Part shown: piece after piece, positions 60,588 to 64,000 of the stretch
Position numbering within the stretch: position 1 is the first letter of the stretch
How the letters are laid out: each line of letters starts with the position of its first letter
Assembly: GCA_947382645.1 (NCBI GenBank)
Contig: CANDAE010000017.1
Location: forward strand, 1-64,000
Length of the DNA stretch: 64,000 nt
Source: Suilimivivens sp009774465
GTDB taxonomy: Bacteria > Bacillota > Clostridia > Lachnospirales > Lachnospiraceae
Direction of reading: 5' to 3'
The notes under the pieces: generated by a model
Database searches by the model: none
What the model was told of the DNA's origin: nothing
The model's input: only the letters and a program-made list of their open reading frames with translations
Program-made: the position numbers and the translations under genes

Positions 60588-61436
60588 ATGAATATTGAAA
60601 TTGCAAATCGACTTGTTAATTTAAGGAAAAGCAACAATCTGTCTCAGGAGGCTTTAGCGGAAAAGCTGGGAATCAGCAGACAGGCAGTGAGCAAGTGGGA
60701 GAGAGCGGAAGCATCACCTGATACCGATAATCTGATTTTACTGGCACGTCTTTATAATATTTCACTGGACGAATTGCTAAGGACAGAGGATGAAATACCA
60801 AGGCCGGAGGTAGAGGAAACCGAGGCTGACAGCACAAAGACGTCTGAAAATGAGAGCGGTTCCGGAGATGAAAATGAGGAATACGTTCGGGTAGGCTTCC
60901 AGGGAATTCATGTTAAGAATAAGGATGAAGAGGTTCATGTGGGATGGGACGGTATCCATGTAGATGACAGAAAAAAAGACGAAAATGTACACATCGATAA
61001 GAATGGCGTCTATGTAAACGGAGAGAAATATGACAAAACATGGTTTTCTCATCATGCACATTTTCCCATGTTTCTGATAATTCTAATTGCATACTTTATC
61101 ATTGGATGTATATGGAATGCATGGCATCCCGGCTGGCTTTTGTTTCTTCTGGTACCGATCTGGTATTCACTCGTGGAAGCCATTGAAAAGAAGAATGCAC
61201 ACTGCTTTGCCTATCCGGTACTGGCAGCATTGATTTATCTTATGCTGGGCTTTTTCTGCTTTGCATGGCACCCAGGCTGGGTGATATTTTTGACAGTACC
61301 CCTTTATTACTCCATTGTGTCCTATATTCATGGTGTGAAAGAACGGAGAGAGGGGCAGGATAGAAAGAACTGGTCTGAAAGCGGGGAGTTCCCTTCGGAA
61401 AATTCAGAAAGGCCGGGTGAGTCAGATGAAAAATAA
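60588..61436 (+). CDS. XRE regulator fused to repeats and membrane hairpins
   Basis: 282 residues: XRE helix-turn-helix (1-65; LSQEALAEKLGISRQAVSKWERAEASP), an acidic linker, three short repeats around 98-150 (VRVGFQGIHVKNKD, VHVGWDGIHVDDRKKD, VHIDKNGVYVNGEKYD), then two membrane hairpins that look like a duplication (WNAWHPGWLLFLLVPIWYSLV and FAWHPGWVIFLTVPLYYSIV). A membrane-bound regulator; signal unknown. Its stop overlaps the next gene start by 11 bases, so the two work together. Confidence 0.85.
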   Translation: MNIEIANRLVNLRKSNNLSQEALAEKLGISRQAVSKWERAEASPDTDNLILLARLYNISLDELLRTEDEIPRPEVEETEADSTKTSENESGSGDENEEYVRVGFQGIHVKNKDEEVHVGWDGIHVDDRKKDENVHIDKNGVYVNGEKYDKTWFSHHAHFPMFLIILIAYFIIGCIWNAWHPGWLLFLLVPIWYSLVEAIEKKNAHCFAYPVLAALIYLMLGFFCFAWHPGWVIFLTVPLYYSIVSYIHGVKERREGQDRKNWSESGEFPSENSERPGESDEK

Positions 61437-62412
61437 GGCCGGCATCATCATAGCCGCTTTTGCCATGCTTGTAATGATTGGAGTGATTTGTGTTTTAAGT
61501 GCAGGGAGAGCGGCAATGGATGGGTATAATTATCAGATATTTGGTTTTTCATTTGGTGGGAAGGCAGAGCTTCGCAATACAATTGAGCTTTCAACCTCAG
61601 AAGTAAGCAGTCTTAAGCTGGATTATGGCAGTAAAAATATTATTGTTTATGCTGCCTCTGATGATCAGATTACCATAAAAGAGTTTCTGTATAACGACCG
61701 TCCGGAAAATATGGCTTCTGTCACCTATGGAGAAGATAATCAGGTCACAGTGACGGGGGGAAATGTACGTACGATAGTGTTCTTTGGCTTTGGTATAGGA
61801 GGAGAGAGAGTTGAGGTATATATTCCGGACAGTGTACTTTCGGAATTATCCATTCAAAGCGGCAGTGGAAATATTACAGGTGAGCATGGAGGCGTTACAA
61901 AAGACGGAAGTGTTACGGTTACTGCCGGAAGTGGAAATATCAGATGGAAGGATATGGATGCAGAAGCAATTTCGCTTCAGGCAGGGAGCGGTAATATTAA
62001 TCTTACTGATTTAAAAGGCGATATCAGGATTCAAACCGGAAGCGGCAACATATCCGGAGATTCCTTAAGTGGGAGTGTGAGTGCAAGTGCAGGAAGCGGC
62101 AACATCACGCTGGCGGAATTTGCCGGCGGGGGAACAATTACTGCTAAAAGCGGCAATGTAAAAGTGGAAACATCTCAGGTGGACAGCGATTTAAGTATGC
62201 GGACCGGAAGCGGCAACATTAAGCTGAAAGTGCCCAAAGATTTACAGTTCCATTTAGAGATTCAGACTGGAAGCGGAAATATAAACACAGACTTTGATGA
62301 AGCATTATCCTACAATAAGAAGGGAAATAATGCGCAGGGGGATGTGGGAAGTAAACCGGAGATTAGCATTTTGCTGGAAGCTGGAAGCGGAAATGTGAAA
62401 TTATCAGAATGA
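61426..62412 (+). CDS. DUF4097 family exported beta-helix protein
   Basis: 328 residues; anchor (about 5-27), then a beta-solenoid with nine copies of a roughly 20-residue repeat carrying [GA]GSGN[IV] or KSGNV (QSGSGNITGE, TAGSGNIRWK, QAGSGNINLT and so on). DUF4097 (YvlB/LiaI-linked) proteins pair with membrane XRE or phage-shock-like regulators. The overlap with the XRE gene makes this an envelope-stress-type module (inference). ATG 61426 with GGGTGA site. Confidence 0.87.
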   Translation: MKNKAGIIIAAFAMLVMIGVICVLSAGRAAMDGYNYQIFGFSFGGKAELRNTIELSTSEVSSLKLDYGSKNIIVYAASDDQITIKEFLYNDRPENMASVTYGEDNQVTVTGGNVRTIVFFGFGIGGERVEVYIPDSVLSELSIQSGSGNITGEHGGVTKDGSVTVTAGSGNIRWKDMDAEAISLQAGSGNINLTDLKGDIRIQTGSGNISGDSLSGSVSASAGSGNITLAEFAGGGTITAKSGNVKVETSQVDSDLSMRTGSGNIKLKVPKDLQFHLEIQTGSGNINTDFDEALSYNKKGNNAQGDVGSKPEISILLEAGSGNVKLSE

Positions 62413-62425
62413 ACAATATAATTCA

Positions 62426-62446
62426 GGGGCTGGTATGCCAGCCCCC
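62426..62446 (+). terminator. Hairpin after the DUF4097 gene
   Basis: GGGGCTGG/CCAGCCCC, four-base loop, without T-tract. Confidence 0.45.
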
Positions 62447-62450
62447 TCAC

Positions 62451-62480
62451 AGTGAAATACCCCCACAGCTAAGCTGCGGG
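62451..62480. repeat. REP-like hairpin, second copy of a dispersed motif
   Basis: Begins AGTGAAATACCCC, identical over 13 bases to 30683-30695, then a CAGC..GCTG stem (about 62461-62480). Confidence 0.45.
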
Positions 62481-62514
62481 ACATCATAGCTTGAATGCGT
62501 AACAAGCCTGAACT

Positions 62515-63051
62515 TTACGAAGAAGTCCTGGGAGCAAACAGGCGTCCCCGGTATTTTTCCAAAGCAAACAGCAGGATCATTCCAAGCAGACCGCAGGATA
62601 TAATTTCACCGACTGTCACAGTGATAAAGGATAACCAAAGAGGTCTGATACCATAAGCATACAGTAATACAAAAGGAACGATAACTGCATTTGCGGCAAC
62701 AGGAGGAATTGGAGCCAGCCATTTGAACCTGCGAAGCTTATAAGTAAGAACCGCACCCACAAAGGTTGCAAAAGTTCCGAAAACAATATCCGGCAATGCA
62801 CATCCGGTGAGAATATTGGACAGGAAACATCCAATTACAAGCCCTGGGATGGCAGTGGGGGTAAAATAAGGCAAAATCGTGAGTGCCTCTGAAAATCTCA
62901 CCTGTATGGCATAATTGGCAAGGCCGAATGCGTTGGCAATAAAGGTGAGAACAACGTAGATGGCAGCAATCATAGCCGCCTGGATTAGAGGTAATACGTA
63001 GCCGGAATCCGGCCTGGTATATACCAGAGTTGGATTTTTTTGAGTTTTCAT
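62515..63051 (-). CDS. queT: QueT family queuosine precursor (preQ1) transporter
   Basis: 178 residues with five to six helices: LIQAAMIAAIYVVLTFIANAFGLANYAIQVRFSEALTILPYFTP is the QueT signature, and the C-terminus ends with LFALEKYRGRLF. S component of an ECF-type transporter for a queuosine precursor. A preQ1-type riboswitch directly upstream supports this. AAAGGAG precedes the ATG. Confidence 0.93.
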   Translation of the reverse strand: MKTQKNPTLVYTRPDSGYVLPLIQAAMIAAIYVVLTFIANAFGLANYAIQVRFSEALTILPYFTPTAIPGLVIGCFLSNILTGCALPDIVFGTFATFVGAVLTYKLRRFKWLAPIPPVAANAVIVPFVLLYAYGIRPLWLSFITVTVGEIISCGLLGMILLFALEKYRGRLFAPRTSS

Positions 63052-63058
63052 ATTTTTT

Positions 63059-63116
63059 CTCCTTTAGTTTTTTTGGCGAGTGGAAGGTCTCGAACACTCG
63101 GTGCATAAAGAGCACC
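63059..63116 (-). promoter_or_regulatory. preQ1 riboswitch (class I-like) upstream of queT
   Basis: Minus strand: a stem CGAGTG (63100-63095)/CACTCG (63082-63077), C-rich loop, then CCAAAAAAACTAA leading straight into the AAAGGAG site. This A-rich tail that overlaps the ribosome site is typical of preQ1-I, which blocks translation when preQ1 is bound. A further hairpin GGTGC/GCACC lies just 5' (63116-63100). Confidence 0.75.
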
Positions 63117-63121
63117 TACTT

Positions 63122-63149
63122 AGTATAGCATGGGATAAAGAATTGTCAA
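63122..63149 (-). promoter_or_regulatory. queT promoter
   Basis: Minus strand TTGACA (63149-63144) and TATACT (63127-63122), spacer 16; transcription would start just before the riboswitch. Confidence 0.7.
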
Positions 63150-63162
63150 TAGAGGGAACAAA

Positions 63163-63873
63163 ATGCTGATTGCTGTTTGTGATGACGAAAAATTTTACAG
63201 GGAAAAGGTTCAAAAGCTTCTGGAGCACTACCTTTTGGCTCATAAAATAAATTATACAATTCAGTTGTTTGCATCAGGAGAAGAATTTTTACAGGAAAGT
63301 GAAAATAAGGTAAAATTTGATATTGTATTTATGGATATCAATATGAGCAGGCTGGATGGAATAAAGACAGCACTGCAGATGCGTTCCGTTCATTCCCATA
63401 CTTATATTGTGCTGATTACAGCTTTTATCCAATATGCCCTGGAGGGCTATAAGGTGGATGCAGTGCGGTATATTATGAAAGATACGCTGGATACGGCATT
63501 GGATGAATGCATGAATACCATTTTAAAGAAAATGCAGTTTTCCCAAATAAGCTTTTCCTTTTTGGAAGGGGAAAAATGGCTGTATACGGACAATATTTTC
63601 TATGTGGAAAGTCAAAGACATAAGGCAGTCTTTTTCTATCTGGATGTGAAAATGGAACAGTATCATATTTACGAGAAGCTGGATGTGATAGCAGAAAGGC
63701 TTTCCGGCTATGGTTTTCTTCGCATTCATAAAAGCTATCTGGTGAATATGAAGCACATTTGCAGGATCAGTAATTATGTGGCATATTTGGATAATGGTGA
63801 AGAACTGCCGGTTCCGCGCCTTAAGTATCAGGCGGTAAAAGAGAAATTTGTAGCTTTTAAAGGAGCAATGTGA
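63163..63873 (+). CDS. LytTR-family response regulator
   Basis: 236 residues: receiver domain (1-120; AVCDDEK, phosphoacceptor in VFMDINMSRLDG, LITAF) and LytTR DNA-binding domain (about 135-236; FLRIHKSYLVNMKHICRI). AgrA/VirR-like regulators control peptide signalling or virulence-type genes. The start at 63163 follows GAGGG; the stop overlaps the kinase start (TGATG). Confidence 0.9.
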   Translation: MLIAVCDDEKFYREKVQKLLEHYLLAHKINYTIQLFASGEEFLQESENKVKFDIVFMDINMSRLDGIKTALQMRSVHSHTYIVLITAFIQYALEGYKVDAVRYIMKDTLDTALDECMNTILKKMQFSQISFSFLEGEKWLYTDNIFYVESQRHKAVFFYLDVKMEQYHIYEKLDVIAERLSGYGFLRIHKSYLVNMKHICRISNYVAYLDNGEELPVPRLKYQAVKEKFVAFKGAM

Positions 63874-64000
63874 TGGGGAATCTTGTAAAATGTGTTGTGT
63901 TTGCTTTTATAATGGGCGTAAGCTGCAGATTGTTCTTTGAAACCTTTGAAAATGGACGTAAATGGCGCTATATATTGATGAAGCAGATTCCTGTATTTAT
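63873..64000 (+). CDS. Start of a sensor histidine kinase gene, cut by the window end
   Basis: ATG 63873 overlaps the response regulator stop by one base, with AAGGAG eight bases upstream. The visible 42 codons (MGNLVKCVVFAFIMGVSCRLFFETFENG..) start a membrane segment, as expected for the GHKL/AgrC-like kinase partner. Only the beginning is seen. Confidence 0.7.
   Translation, partial: MGNLVKCVVFAFIMGVSCRLFFETFENGRKWRYILMKQIPVF

Noticed and set aside
1..64000. CRISPR arrays, rRNA or tRNA genes
   Set aside because: No spaced direct repeats and no clover-leaf or rRNA-like stretches were seen.

Overview
This window looks like a chromosome segment of a low-to-medium GC Gram-positive Clostridia member, most probably Lachnospiraceae (Blautia or a close relative; inferred from protein style, not searched). 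Pointers are the strong AGGAGG ribosome binding sites, the Firmicutes gene orders rpsF-ssb-rpsR and gdpP-rplI-dnaB, a BceRS-BceAB module, MecA, a BlaI/BlaR pair, anaerobic pyruvate formate-lyase genes and spore-cortex genes (cwlD, a SleB-type hydrolase, a GH18 enzyme). No rRNA, tRNA or CRISPR array was found.

Layout. 0.1-5.2 kb: an Rpn-type nuclease, then minus-strand GH13 alpha-glucosidase, C39-like peptidase and AraC regulator. 5.3-10.0 kb: a BceRS two-component system and its BceAB-type ABC transporter, with a canonical BceR-type operator between them. 10.1-13.2 kb: YdcF, sirtuin, DUF951 and the rpsF-ssb-rpsR operon. 13.3-18.0 kb: an acidic membrane-anchored protein and a three-gene ABC-2 exporter. 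18.1-22.8 kb: gdpP, rplI, dnaB and a MerR-like gene. 22.8-27.7 kb (minus strand): ferredoxin, pflA and a split pyruvate formate-lyase, interrupted by a plus-strand DUF2975/XRE cassette. 27.8-30.6 kb: BlaI/BlaR pair under a long palindrome, and a DUF1858 protein. 30.7-34.3 kb: REP-like hairpins, NhaC-type antiporter, mecA and a gene-poor stretch. 34.5-43.1 kb: a GH18 protein, then cwlD cut in two by a 6.07-kb serine-recombinase element. 43.1-46.9 kb: TsaC/Sua5, RpiB, SleB-like hydrolase, DUF402 and GNAT genes. 47.2-55.9 kb: a DUF1016 nuclease and the complete F1Fo ATP synthase operon. 56-64 kb: a methyltransferase, a large exported protein, an XRE/DUF4097 pair, QueT with a preQ1 riboswitch, and the start of a LytTR two-component system.

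Two regions stand out. First, cwlD is interrupted exactly at the codons for its conserved DAGHGG motif. The 5-bp sequence CATGG occurs at both junctions (36447-36451 and 42513-42517), and joining across it restores an in-frame 237-residue CwlD, so the element is intact enough for precise excision to be plausible. This resembles skin-type intervening elements in sporulation genes. The element carries a CotH kinase / VTC polyphosphate-polymerase-like / DUF4956 cargo, an XRE regulator and a large serine recombinase.

Second, pyruvate formate-lyase is split into three adjacent genes: a 679-residue catalytic subunit with the Cys-Cys active site but no glycyl-radical domain, an 80-residue protein that carries the missing radical loop, and between them a 67-residue protein that resembles the start of the radical domain but replaces the radical loop with a CxxCx6C motif. 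Together with pflA and a 2[4Fe-4S] ferredoxin this would form a modular, repairable glycyl radical enzyme. The ATP synthase c subunit has the residue set of Na+-binding c-rings, and two spacers of the atp operon hold tandem hairpins that could set subunit stoichiometry.
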